Assembly: GCA_951217055.1 (NCBI GenBank)
Contig: OX578277.1
Coordinates: 103,915,511 to 103,979,510 of the forward strand
From: Gerris lacustris
Taxonomy: Eukaryota > Arthropoda > Insecta > Hemiptera > Gerridae
Length of the DNA stretch: 64,000 bases
Reading direction: 5' to 3'
The position numbers and the translations under genes were made by a program. The notes below the pieces were generated by a model. It was not told the DNA's origin, made no database searches, and was given only the letters and a program-made list of their open reading frames with translations. Below are positions 12,277 to 22,853 of this stretch, in pieces (position 1 is the stretch's first letter; each line of letters opens with the position of its first letter).

Positions 12277-13017
12277 GTGATAACTGATAATATTAATAAA
12301 TTTAATGAAATTGTCTTTCCATGTAAAATAATACTTGTTAATTTATAGAAGCAGCTTTTAGCCTCTAAAGTGCTTAATATAGAAAAGCTATATAGTAACA
12401 TACTATTAATTAATTAGTATGATTATATTGGAGAACAACAAAACTTTGAAGTTCATGTAGAAAGTAGTTTCTTTAATATTTTAAAAAAGATAATATTAAT
12501 TGTTAAATTCAAAAACAACATTCCACATCCGAATAGTCAGTAAAAGGAATAAAAATTTGCGCAAAATGAGCGAAATGGTTTATTCAAGGAGTGTAAGTGA
12601 GAAAGGTGATTCTTCTATCATTCTGGTGTGTTGGTCATTCTGAATAGTGAACATGTAGCACATAGTAAATAAAAAAAAACCTAAAAGACAGATCAATTTG
12701 ATACGGATCACTAGTTTACGGTCTGCTAAGCCACGTTAAACCGTAACATCCATTTCACGTTAAGAGACCATTTTAGGTTTTTTCAAAAAAAAAGGATACT
12801 CTTCAGTTGCAAATCTGCTTTGTGTTTGTATATATTAGCAGTAAAATTTTAAACATTTTTAACTTTTAGGACTTCCCCCCCCCCCCTCACCCTTAAAAAA
12901 AAAGAAGAAAAACTCTCGAACACAATCATAACGCATCTTTTGAGATTCGCTTACATTAGTATGAATACAGAATTAAAATTAGCATTATATTTATTTTGTA
13001 AATATTGATTGACATAC
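12277..13017. other. Probable intron downstream of the Ig exon
   Basis: On the minus strand this follows the GTATGT donor at 13012-13017. No further exon of the gene is recognisable between here and position 1. A 12-base C run lies at 12875-12886. Confidence 0.45.
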
Positions 13018-13113
13018 CTAAAGCTTGACACTGTAGAATTTTAGTTCTTCCTTCGCTAACAATATTGCTTGACGCTGATGGCTGAGTTATAAATCTTGGC
13101 GCCTGCGCATTTT
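13018..13113 (-). CDS. sdk: Ig-domain exon, Sidekick-like (partial gene)
   Basis: On the minus strand the exon is preceded by a pyrimidine-rich tract ending TTATTGTTACAG and followed by GTATGT. It has an open frame of 31 complete codons plus 2 nt at the start and 1 nt at the end, so both flanking introns are phase 1, the usual arrangement for Ig-domain exons. The peptide contains APRFITQPSASSNIVSEGRT and then the motif LQCQALG, whose Cys is the first cysteine of an Ig fold. The Trp and second Cys should be in the next exon, which I cannot find before position 1. The wording matches my recollection of the first Ig domain of insect Sidekick, a homophilic adhesion protein at synapses and epithelial vertices. 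Another Ig-superfamily adhesion protein remains possible. The rest of the gene is outside the window or not recognisable. Confidence 0.65.
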
Positions 13114-13497
13114 CTGTAACAATAAATAAAAACAGAATTAGATAAAAATAGATACATTTATATTTAAATTATTCTTATTATGGAAAAAGTAAAAATATAA
13201 ATACAATTAAACTAAACAGTGGAGTTATTGAGAAGGTAAACAAGTGTAATTTTGCAGTAAAATATAATAAAACATATTGCAGAAGCTTAGTATTTATTAT
13301 TTATAAGCTTATTAATTTAATAGAAAAATGCAATTAATAAAGAAATCTAGATGTAGGACAACTGTGGTCTTATGACTTAAGTAAAAACCGTGAAAATTTT
13401 AAATAAAATAGTCACTGGATTATTTTTATATTTTTCGTATAACTACTGTACTAGTTAGTAGTACATACAGAAAATTCAATTCTTATGTTAAAACTAA

Positions 13498-13828
13498 GGT
13501 CAGGCGCCTGAAGACATAATGCAGGCTGCTTCGGAACTGTCTTCGTTGTGTATGCATTTTCACACTTGCGTTACTATACAGTCTTGCACACTGGAGGAAG
13601 ACATTCGCATATTTTGTATCCAGTTAAATGGATCTCGTGGAAATTGCAGTGATTTGTGCATTACAAGTTTGCGGTGGGAAATGTGTCAGGACATCTCCTA
13701 GGCTGGGGGACTCTTTTTCTTGCACCTTCTTTGCCTCCAGTGTGCACGCAATCTCATATACTGTATAAGCCTTTGGGGGTAGCGACAACACTGTCTGCAG
13801 GTAAAAAGACTCCTGTGTGCGCCTGGCC
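13498..13828. mobile_element. PIF/Harbinger-like MITE
   Basis: The ends GGTCAGGCGC and GCGCCTGGCC are inverted, and TAA flanks both sides (13495-13497 and 13829-13831). A second, internal inverted pair (CACACTGGAGG near 13590 and CCTCCAGTGTG near 13735) folds the interior. It is more GC-rich than its surroundings. The two short open frames inside are not recognisable proteins. It lies inside the presumed host intron, only 382 bp upstream of the Ig exon. Confidence 0.65.
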
Positions 13829-13831
13829 TAA

Positions 13832-14395
13832 CACTACACACTAATTATCACTAGTGAATAAGTGGCGCATAAGAAATTCGCGTAGAATTGTGCTCTTACG
13901 TCGGTAATATTTATTTGTTGTTAATAGTTAGTTGGTTAATAGAGCTACTAAGGAATCTTTTTCTAGGAGAAACTTAAATATTCGTAATCTACCAGAAACG
14001 AGCTTTACAATGATATGGAACATGCGACAGAAGTATAAACTTTTTTCAATATCCTCATTTCGGCCATATTTATTTTCAAAATGGCGGAAAAAATTCAAAT
14101 TTTGAACTAATTAGTCACATATTGTTTTACAACCCTTATAGACCTTTTAAACGGTGTATCTGTATCACAAGTCATACTGACTAAAACCTTATTTTTAGTC
14201 GTCCACTATATTAGCCGCCCAATTTGAAAATATTGAGCGCTAAATTTTAATATTTACATATTCTTTTCCAACTCTTCAAAACCTTTAAATTGATGTATAA
14301 CATGTCATGTTGATTAATTTTTTTTTTGTAGGGCTGCCATCTTGAAAATATTAAGTATAAGAAATTATATATGTATATCCTTACATATCCTGGAA
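13832..14395. other. Intronic AT-rich DNA with an old repeat
   Basis: About 14050-14340 contains AAAATGGCGGAAAAA and related phrases shared with the repeat at 57.5-58.1 kb, so it is probably a decayed copy of that family. Nothing else is recognised. Confidence 0.4.
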
Positions 14396-14608
14396 TTTTC
14401 TCTAGGAAATACGACAAAAAAATATTAAAAAACTTTGTTCAGAAAGAAAAACTGAGTAAGAATACAGAATTTTAAAACCATCCGCCTACTTTGTTATTGC
14501 ATTATTTACCTTCTTTTTTTTGAATTGTAAAAGAAATTGACAAATTTTAAAAAGTTTGTATTCTCACTCAGTTTTTTAAATAATATTTTGTCATATCTAC
14601 TAGAAAAA
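14396..14608. repeat. Foldback with about 65-80-bp imperfect arms
   Basis: The left arm (TCTAGGAAATACGAC... to GAATACAGAATTTTAAAA) is mirrored on the right (TTTTAAAAAGTTTGTATTC... to TACTAGAAAAA). The left arm carries about 17 nt extra. It has the form of a decayed MITE. Confidence 0.55.
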
Positions 14609-14992
14609 AGCACTTTACTGTTGAGAAAAATAATATTTTTGCAAATTTTCAAGACATACTTAATTATTTTAAACTAAAATTATGAAATATATTAGTTTTC
14701 ATTAAAGCAAGGCTGAACTCTAGAAGATGAAATTTAAATTAAAAAAATTATAGTCTTTTTCACCAATTCATGTGTGTCGAGCCGGGGACACACTGTATGC
14801 AACACATATTGTAATGCAATAATATATTTACAGTGGTAATTAAATATGTATGTCTGTACGTACTCTGTAGATGAGAAAAATAAATTAAATATAGAAAGAG
14901 CCGCCAACAATAAAATACACTAAATATTAAATAATTTAAAACATTTTACCATTCGTGATAAATTTTCCATTAAAATTATTAACTTTGTCACA

Positions 14993-15094
<102 letters not shown>

Positions 15095-15545
15095 TGAAAT
15101 GAAGAGTTAACAAAGATGAAGGTGAAAGAAAGACCCGGGAAAATACGTGACCTCACTAACGATAAGACAAGAAATATTGTAATGAAACGAAAATACGGCG
15201 GCAAACAATAAAATATGAACAAGGCTGCAAAAAATACTTTATAGAAATACTTAGAAAATTTTATAGGAACGTAAAATAAAGGTAAAGGACATTAAATAAG
15301 GTACGTGGAAATATTAACCAAAACCATCGTGTGAAAATATTTGTTTGTTTTTAAATATTAATACCTTTAACCGCATTAAATTAGTTTTTAAAGAAGAAAA
15401 AGGACTTTTAAATTTCTTATGAAAAATCCAATTAACTTAAGTGAATTCTAACTTGTCTCACAGACATTATTTAAACAGTTTATTACAAAATTATATGTTT
15501 TGTTTTCGATTATCTTTAATTAGAAAATGAAATAACACGAAAAAA

Positions 15546-15690
15546 TAGTGTGCCAATTATCGGGCACATAGCACCTCGTGTCTGATTGTTGGACGAATAG
15601 TCTAAAGAGATTTTAATCGGTTTCGATTCCCAGTAAAGCCACACTTATTTTTATTCCATAAGAAATGTGCAATAACGGTTGAAATTAATA
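15546..15690 (-). repeat. Family B fragment
   Basis: GTGTGCCAATTATCGGGCACATAGC and GGTTTCGATTCCCAGTAAAG match the terminal part of family B as seen at 58.48-58.62 kb. The remainder of the element is absent or decayed beyond recognition. Confidence 0.55.
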
Positions 15691-16008
15691 TAAGACTAAC
15701 AATGGGCTAATTAAGATCAACTACAAAAACTTCAACACAAATAAAAAGTAGAGATGCAGTTAATGAAAAAGGCATTTTATTTAAAATTATTAATTTCTAA
15801 TCATTTAAATTAAAAATACTTTTTTTTTTTCTTGAAGAATATTTTAACTGCAAGTCAAAATTTATTTAAATATTAGGCTTACAGGAAGTATGAACAAATA
15901 ATATTTACATTCTGATTTGTAAGAAAGTCTAAAAAAACTAAATATTCACATCCATCGTTAATATTATAATATTATGCCAAAAGAATTTGAGGACGCCAAG
16001 AATCAGAC

Positions 16009-16045
<37 letters not shown>

Positions 16046-16797
16046 GCTTAAAATTTATTGATGTTACAGAAAATCTATATATGTATTTCCTTAATCAAAT
16101 TACAATAGAAGAATGCCGTCACCAATCTTCTGTAATCACTCGACGAACGGTATAATATTAAGTCGGTATATTTAAAATTTCTAAAACTTTTTAATTTCCT
16201 CGATATCCTTAAAGTCAATTTTATTCACAGTTAATATCCACTCAGTTATTATAATATTTTGTTCATCATTTCTGTAATGATAATGATAGATTATTATAAT
16301 TAATTAAAAACAAACATCACTTTCTGTTAGATATATTCTATGGTGATTGTCTTCATTCCCCGAAAAATTTTCTATATAATATAATATATTTTTTCTGTGG
16401 TAGGCTGTGAAATAGTAACTTTAGAGCCTAAAAAACATAGCTAAAATCCATTTTTTCATTTCGTGGACTTAAAAAATCTTTTCATTACTCCTAGCTGTAA
16501 AGAAAAAATCTTTTACGTCCTAGGAACTAAAAGATTTTTATTTTCCGGCGGGTAGTTGTCAAAACTTCCGTTAGAAGTGCTGCAGTCTTTGTAGAAATGC
16601 ATCTAGTACGATTAAAATCCGCTAGATGTCAATGCGTTTTATTTATATTTTCCTATAGTGTAACCTCTTTTTAAGGTTTCTTTTTTTAAGTCTTAAGTAT
16701 GTACTAATATTTGTTATTATTATATATTGATTAGTGATTAATATTTAATGTTTTTTCATTGCCTGCTACCTCGGAAAAAATAGCATATGCTACGCGA
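15691..16797. other. AT-rich DNA with a poly(A) run
   Basis: An A run of about 29 bases lies at 16016-16044. Short repeats of AAAATCTTTT type occur at 16470-16540. No gene is seen. Confidence 0.45.
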
Positions 16798-16876
16798 CTG
16801 TGAAGTGTTTTCTCTTTACCTTGGCAAGCGAGACAGTAAATGTAATTGCCGCGGTAAAGAAAAACTCACTTCACAG
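16798..16876. repeat. Hairpin with about 24-bp imperfect arms
   Basis: CTGTGAAGTG...TTTACC pairs with GGTAAAG...CACTTCACAG. A related GGCTGTGAAATAGTAAC near 16405 and CAGCCTAGTAACTAG near 16873 suggest a larger foldback. Confidence 0.5.
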
Positions 16877-17007
16877 CCTAGTAACTAGTAACATAATATA
16901 CTATTATCTACGATTGATACGAAATGTAAACATTATATCTCTGTTTAGATGCGAGGAAAGTGATTATTTACGTACTTGTATTCATTGATCATGCGCGGCT
17001 CATAGTT

Positions 17008-17036
17008 CTGAAGAATTCCTCTGAGGAATTCTTCAG
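17008..17036. repeat. Near-perfect 29-bp palindrome
   Basis: CTGAAGAATTCCTC, one central T, then GAGGAATTCTTCAG: 14-bp arms with a one-base centre. It stands alone, without longer arms. Confidence 0.85.
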
Positions 17037-17136
17037 CTTTACGCACGATTAGCGAGTTTGTTTACATTTAACGAAACTAATTTGCTATTCTTTTATTAAA
17101 GTAACTGTTTATATATCGAGTTTATAGTGAAAAACA

Positions 17137-17290
17137 ATGAATGAATCAAGTGGCTTTGACGAAAATGTAGAGAATAATACTCCTCCAGAAATAATTAATT
17201 CGGCAAAAAATACAACTCAAGATTAATGCCATCTTTATCAAGAGAAGAGATACGAACTTACATACAGCAAGTTTATTTGTTTCTGTATTT
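17137..17290 (+). pseudogene. Possible degraded transposase N-terminus
   Basis: An ATG at 17137 opens a 29-codon frame (MNESSGFDENVENNTPPEII...) that ends in TAA. Just beyond, in shifted frames, MPSLS and KRYELTYSKF resemble the LLP-K-S-x-x-x-Y-x-x-x-Y-x-x-F phrase at the start of certain insect recombinase/zinc-finger proteins of transposon origin. A TATATA-containing stretch lies about 30 bp upstream of the ATG. The resemblance is from memory and the reading needs frame changes, so this is only a suggestion. Confidence 0.3.
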
Positions 17291-17701
17291 ATTATTTAAA
17301 TCTAACAATCGTAGATAAAGTACGGTACGCAACTCGTGCGAAAACGGCATTTTGCATTGCTCGTGTGGTTTTACTACCCTCGCTGTCGCTCGAGTGCAAA
17401 CTCCACACTCGCATGCAAAATGCTACTTTCCGCACTCGACGCGTAATGTACTATTACAGAATTTTGTTTAGTTGTCAAGACGTCGCTTATTTACTTTAGC
17501 CCTCTTCTTGGTTCTAAACAATGAACTACCCTATAAAAGTCTCAAAGGAGACATTGAGTGTGTTTGTCTCCTCAAGACATTGAAACTCCTGTGGCAGTTA
17601 TTTTAATCGCTATTTTAAAATTGAATCTTATCCCATGTAGTACTAAATCTTAGTCTGAAAACTGTAGGACAATGAATTCAACAGATTTCTCAGCGTATAC
17701 T

Positions 17702-17889
17702 TAATATTCCTTTGTCTTAATAGTTAATTAGACAGAGGATATGATCACATTTATATACACACGTGTAATATTCCTTTGTCCCAAGGTACATTGGACAAAA
17801 TATCCCTTTGTCTCAATAGTAATTAAGACTAACTTTGTATATGTTCCTTTGCCTATATATGTAACTATTAAGACAAAGGGATATTAGGG
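17702..17889. mobile_element. MITE, AATATTCCTTTGTCTTAAT ends
   Basis: The left end AATATTCCTTTGTCTTAATA and the right end are 24-bp inverses with one mismatch. Two more internal copies of CCTTTGTCYYAA occur within it. A fragment of the same family lies at about 41180-41290. Confidence 0.6.
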
Positions 17890-18129
17890 GGTGCTTAAAT
17901 AAATAAGTAACGTCAAGACTAAGTAATGTCATATATATATTTTCAATTTGAATTTCCCTTCCGAGCAAACGTTTCAAATTTAGACAGTAGGAACTATCAC
18001 CATAATTTTTATTTTTTATTTTTTATTGTGATTCGTGATTAGTAAATGGCTAAAAAATAATTTCTAAATTGATAATGATTTCTTTACTTATATACAAAAG
18101 TTTGATTTGGTTGAAATCGTTGCAAATCA

Positions 18130-19020
18130 AACTGGAGCTATCCCGACTCCTCCCCGAGGATCGCCCGATTGATCCCCACTGATAATCTCTTGAAAATCAC
18201 ACAGACCGATTCCTCCCCGAGTGAAAAAAAGGCCACAGTCCGATTCCTCCCCAATACCTGGACTAACAAATGTCCAATAAATACATTATATGTGTATGTA
18301 TTTGTTTTTATGCAAAAGTTTCATAAAAACTGTTGAAAACTGAAAAAGGAGACTTCGTAGCATTTGAACTTTCTTCTATATAGTCAATTAACGAAGGAAT
18401 TCAAAATTTTTATGAATGATATTGTAGAAACATACACTGACAACGTAGCATAGTTTCCACCCTGAAACATGGGCTTTAAAAACATCAAGTTGTCAGTTAA
18501 CTACTAATGCATGCGAAAGCTTTCACACTAAATTTAATGCCAGATTTTATAGTGCTAATACAAATATATTTAAATTTGTCGAAGTACTAAAAGACTTTGG
18601 GGAAAACAGCTGAATTTAAGTTACAAAGGCCCTGCAATAATTAAAAGTGCAACTAGAAATATAATTAAATATTTAGAAGAAATTAATAAAAAAAACTTTG
18701 ATGAAGGCAAAATTACAATTTTGCAATATACTCAAACTGTAAGTGGAAGGAATTTACCAGTTTTAAATTTATAATTACTAGAATTTATTATTTTTGTGAA
18801 GTTGATTTTCCTATTTTGTATGTTCAAGACATAATCATTTATTTACATTTTCTTTAAAAAAAGGTATGTATGTTATGTATTTTTTTATACCTGGAAATAA
18901 TTTAGGGATTAGGGATCAATCGGGATGTTTAAAATTCAGCTGTCATTTAAAACGGGGAGGAATTGGGCTGCCATAAAGGGTCATTTTTACCTGCGGGGAG
19001 GAATAGGGCATCCCCCATCA
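18130..19020 (+). mobile_element. Decayed Mutator-like (MULE) DNA transposon
   Basis: Each end carries several copies of CCGATTCCTCCCCG, inverted relative to the other end (left 18140-18255, right about 18905-19015), together with inverted GATTGATCCC / GGGATCAATC. Between them lies the transposase-like pseudogene described separately. Only the 3' part of a transposase remains, so this is an internally deleted, non-autonomous relic. Confidence 0.55.
18415..18750 (+). pseudogene. MULE transposase C-terminal remnant
   Basis: The best segment (18461-18597) is open and reads ...WALKTSSCQL, then TTNACESFHTKFNARF and a stretch ending VEVLKDF. The T-T-N-x-x-E-S-F/W-H phrase is typical of the C-terminal region of insect MULE/FLYWCH-type transposases. 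A Y-T-D-N stretch upstream (about 18433) and KYLEEINKKNFDEG downstream (about 18667) are in other frames. At least two frameshifts and an in-frame TAG break it. Family recognition is from memory. Confidence 0.5.
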
Positions 19021-19910
19021 AACTAATGTAATTTAAATTTATAAGTTGTTGTTTCTTAACGATGAATTCAGTCTTTATGTTATTTCTTAAACGATCAGTA
19101 AATAAATGCCGCTTTAATTAAGAATAATAGTAGCTTAAGTACGAATTGTTAAAACCAAACAGAGAAACAATTAAACAATAAGAAAAAAAGAAAACGAATA
19201 AATACAACAACAAAAAAGGAATATATAAAAAACAGCGCATTGAATTGTAAGGCCTTGAAAGAAAAGGACCTATGGAAGGAGCCAGGACATTCACACAATA
19301 CTGGGAATGTCCTGCACCTGAAGAAGATAGCTAGGGGGAAAAAAATATCTAAGTAGAGACCTGAACAGTAAGAGCGGAAGGTTAAACCGAGACCTCTAGG
19401 TGGGAATCCTGATTCCTTTAATAAAGAACGTCCATTAGAACTTGCTTCTTCAACCAACAATACCTTTTCCAACCACCTCCAACAACATCCAGAAAAAAAG
19501 GACTAAATATCTATTAAGTTCTTATCTCTTCTTTTAAGTGAGACAAGGTACTTTAATGGAATTGTAATCGGAAGATGATAAACAGCGCTACGTTAAGAAT
19601 ACTTAAGTGTAAAGAAAGTTTAAAAATACTTTTATATAAAAATCTCTTATGGGTTAGAAAAAAAAAAGTTTAATAAAAAAGCGGGTTCTAAGGAAAGCTT
19701 AATAAAGTTTCCTAGAACTCTTTCCCTTTACTAGGAAACAATCTTTGAACAGTAAAAAACATTTGATTGAATTGGAACGCTATTTATTACATGCAAAAAC
19801 TCCTCTATTTTATCATTAGGTTCGATAAACAATCAATTTTCAGCCATACATAATATTAAGCTAAACTTCAAGAGAATTTTTTTTTTTTAAATATACGTAA
19901 TATAAAGAAA
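19021..19910. other. Unrecognised sequence
   Basis: A 107-codon open frame on the minus strand (about 19149-19472) is Phe/Leu-rich at its C-terminus and looks like a chance frame. I recognise nothing in it and see no repeat structure. Confidence 0.35.
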
Positions 19911-20990
19911 AAGTCGGTCGAGGAAACTCAGACAAACTTTCTCATATACAAGTTCATAATTGCTTAGCCTAGTGTTTTCCATTTATTAGTTTTCGACTTT
20001 TTGTAGGTACCTACATTTAATTATTATTCAACATTTTATATTAAAATTTATCATAAAAATAACTCCTCCTCGGCAAGGAATCGAATCTTGCTTCTCTCCA
20101 TCCGCGTTTAAAACTATATTCGGAACTTGTTTTTTCGGGAAAATTGTTTAAATCCTTAGATTCGAATTTAAATGGACTACATTTTTTAGAATTTTTTAAT
20201 CAAAATCTTCGGAACCGTTTTCTAGAAATAATTATTTTTAACTTTGATTAAGTATTTTCTTTCTGTAGGCCTATGTAGGGTTATAAATAAAAAGTTTGAA
20301 TATAAAAATACAAAACTTTTTCTTTTATACTGACTATATTTCGCCCTACCCTTAAAGGTAATTATTAAAAATCATTGGTGACTTAATTAATTTTAAACTA
20401 ATTGTGTACATTATTGTTATTTATTTATTTATTAATTTTTATTATTTCAATTTTTTTAAAAATTGAAATAATAAAAAAATAATAAAAAAATAAAGAATAA
20501 AATAATAAAGAAATAATAAAAAATAATAAAAAATGGATTTATAAAAAAAAAATGTAATGTTAATGAGCTATTAATTTGTTATAATTTGTAAATGTTGTAG
20601 CCTGAAGAAGCCCCAACGTGGGAGGGCGAAATATAGTCAGTATAAAAGAAAAAGTTTTGTATTTTTATATTCAAACTTTTTATTTATAACCCTACATAGG
20701 CCTACAGAAAGAAAATACTTAATCAAAATTATATATAAAGGGTTCAAATCACATATTACAGAAGAAATTATATTATTTTTAACGTTTTTTCAGAGCTTTT
20801 AGAGGGTGCCACCCCGAAAATTGGAGCTACAACTTATTTCTCTATTTTGACTCAGGGTATGATTTTTCAGAACATGCATGCTAAATTTCGTCAAAATCGG
20901 CCCAGTAGTTTAGGCTCCACGCGCCTGCACAGAAGACAGACGACAGACATTTTTTAAAACCACTTTTCTGGACTCAGGGGACTTCGAAAC
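19911..20990 (-). repeat. Family A repeat split by an inverted-repeat insert
   Basis: The first part (GTCGGTCGAGGAAACTCAGA through AACCGTTTTCTAGAAATAAT) and the second part (TTTTTTCAGAGCTTTTAGAG through CTTCGAAACGTGTG) are the two halves of one family A copy. A 529-bp insertion at 20243-20771 separates them. The long direct repeat begins inside this copy at 19956. Confidence 0.8.
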
Positions 20991-22412
20991 GTGTGTGCAA
21001 TGAAGTTAGAGGTGCACCACTCAGACAGAGGCTGGTTCGAGTTTTTGTATTTTATCAAATAAAGAAGTATCCAAAAATATTACTGTCGCTGCCAGAATCG
21101 GAGCTTTGATACCAGCAGGTGCGTGAAAAACTAAACTCTAAAGAAAAACCAAAGCTATGCACACTGATAAGTAGTCCTTTTTCTTAACGTACAAAAATTA
21201 CATTGGCTTTCTTACAGATACTTTTTTACAAATTATAACTATATCAATACAAATGTCAGTTTGGTAACAAAATACAAAACTGTATTTTTTATTTTTATTG
21301 GAATAAATGTGGTTGCTCAGCAATAACAAATCATTTCAAGGTAAGTAGTCGTCGTCAGGGCACTACTCGATTATATAAATTACTTTTATATGATGAAAAA
21401 ATTGACTTAGTTTCAATTTAATTTTATAGACATTCAAGCAAAAAATATTTTAATTTAACTACAATTAAAAGAGATAATACAAAAAATTAGCAATGATAAT
21501 TTTCCAGGTGTTCAAACTGATTAAATTATGCAATTTTTATTGTAAATTTATACAATTGTAAAGTTTAGAATTAACGCTTTTGTTAAATTCATACCGTGTG
21601 AACGGTTCGATTGGTAAATGTACCATGAAAACGAAAAATTGGAGGAAAAAGGGATTATTCCAGTTTGAAACAGATGTTTAAAGGTATTGAAGGACCTTTT
21701 AACTCTGACGGTCTATTCCTTAATATTCTTCGCCTTATCTTCCTGTTCGCACCCTAGCTCTAACTCAGCAGCTGTTACCAACCTTCCTGTTCCAATATCC
21801 ATCTCCCTAAAAAACATTATAAACTAAAATATTTCAGTAACGAACAAACTTATTATAAACAAATACTTTTACTATGAAGACGTTCAACGAAACATTTCGG
21901 ACTGCAATGAAACTTTTGCTAGACTTTCTTGTATCAACTGTTGTACAACGATAAACTTTTTCGAAAGTTGTTAAAGAGGAAAATAATGATCTTTAACCAA
22001 GAAGTGAAGTTAAAGAGAATGAATTTAACCCGTAAAAGTCTAAAGTAGGAAAAAGTCGAATGCTAATTATTTTTCGAAGGCGTCCCCCCTCTTTTTGAAC
22101 TGAGACAGGAGTTTTTCCCATTATCTTTGAAACCATTAACCTGGAAGTACCGGAGAGTTAGTCCGCAGAAACAATCCGCATTAATACTCTACCGTAAACT
22201 TTAGCAAACAAACAAAAACCAAACAAATGGACAAAAAAAGAGATAAAGGCTGGACAAAAAAAACAACGCAATATTAGAAACAAAAAACAAAATTTCCAGA
22301 CTAATCTCAAAAATAAAAGAATAACAATCATTTCAAATATTAATGTAATTCTTCGAAAAACAGAATCTAACTTCAATAAGAAGATGAAAATTGATTTTCA
22401 TCGCAGATGACA
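19956..22412 (+). repeat. Long direct repeat, copy 1 (2457 bp)
   Basis: It is the left member of a direct duplication that exactly brackets the non-LTR retrotransposon. Its left edge (ATAATTGCTTAGCC) is continuous with family A sequence outside it, so this side looks ancestral. Its right edge (CGCAGATGACA) abuts the retrotransposon's 5' end. It has no coding content of its own; it holds most of a family A repeat, an inverted-repeat insert and 1.4 kb of unique AT-rich DNA. Against copy 2 it shows no differences from 19956 to 21037. From 21038 to 22412 I count 14 substitutions and one 2-bp poly(A) indel. Confidence 0.95.
20243..20771. mobile_element. Insert with about 100-bp perfect inverted repeats
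   Basis: GATTAAGTATTTTCTTTCTG at 20246 and its inverse ending at 20724 open arms of about 100 bp that are perfect as far as I checked. The centre (about 20350-20620) holds a second AT-rich palindrome and GCCTGAAGAAGCCCCAACGT. It interrupts a family A repeat. ATTATTTTTAAC occurs on both sides (20231-20242 and 20772-20783), a 12-bp apparent target duplication. Some 44 bp lie between the right arm and the right duplication, which is odd for a simple MITE. Confidence 0.8.
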
Positions 22413-22853
22413 GATGAGTCTACCACAGGACGTGGTCGTGTTCGGATCGGCTCTATGTTAATTGCTCTTTTAAATAAGTTAAACACAATTTTCTAAAGAT
22501 TTTTTTATATATTTCTATTCTACAAAATCTCGTCTTACTTTTAGTGTCAATAGTAATAGTTTTCAAGCAGTGTATCCCTTTATATTAACGTTTAACCTTT
22601 CTTGGTTTTATTAATTATTTGAAAGAGATCGTGGAATTAACAGTCTAGAGTTGATAACGCAAGGTCGTAGTGCAAGAGGTGATTTGCCCAGTGCGTGGTG
22701 GGAGAAGAAGCTGGCTTGCATGTAAACAACGGATCACTCCGCACACGAGCAGGGCATTAGCCTTATCTACTCTTGTTGACAAACAATAGGGCGGTATTAA
22801 TTTTTTTATTTATTTATTTTCTATTTGACTTCTCATTTCTCTCTTACTTCTGA
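22413..22853 (+). promoter_or_regulatory. LINE 5' leader, presumed internal promoter
   Basis: 441 bp between the end of the direct repeat and the ORF1 ATG. The part around 22630-22790 is notably more GC-rich than the surrounding DNA. LINEs normally carry an internal promoter here, but I see no specific promoter motif that I can defend. A T-rich tract lies just before the ATG. Confidence 0.4.

Noticed and set aside
20600..20650. Hammerhead ribozyme around CTGAAGAAGCCCC...GGGCGAAAT
   Set aside because: CUGANGA and GAAA are present with a short stem II, but stem I does not pair and the stretch is explained by the start of the long inverted arm.
22158..22376. 72-codon minus-strand ORF (and its copy at 30073-30270)
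   Set aside because: Phe/Leu/Ile-rich reading of the inverse of an A-rich tract; the second copy is frameshifted by the poly(A) indel, so it is not maintained.
22413..22450. Hammerhead-like CAGATGAGTC...GGACG at the LINE 5' end
   Set aside because: The invariant CUGA and GAAA core elements are not both present, and no stem I/III pairing could be drawn.
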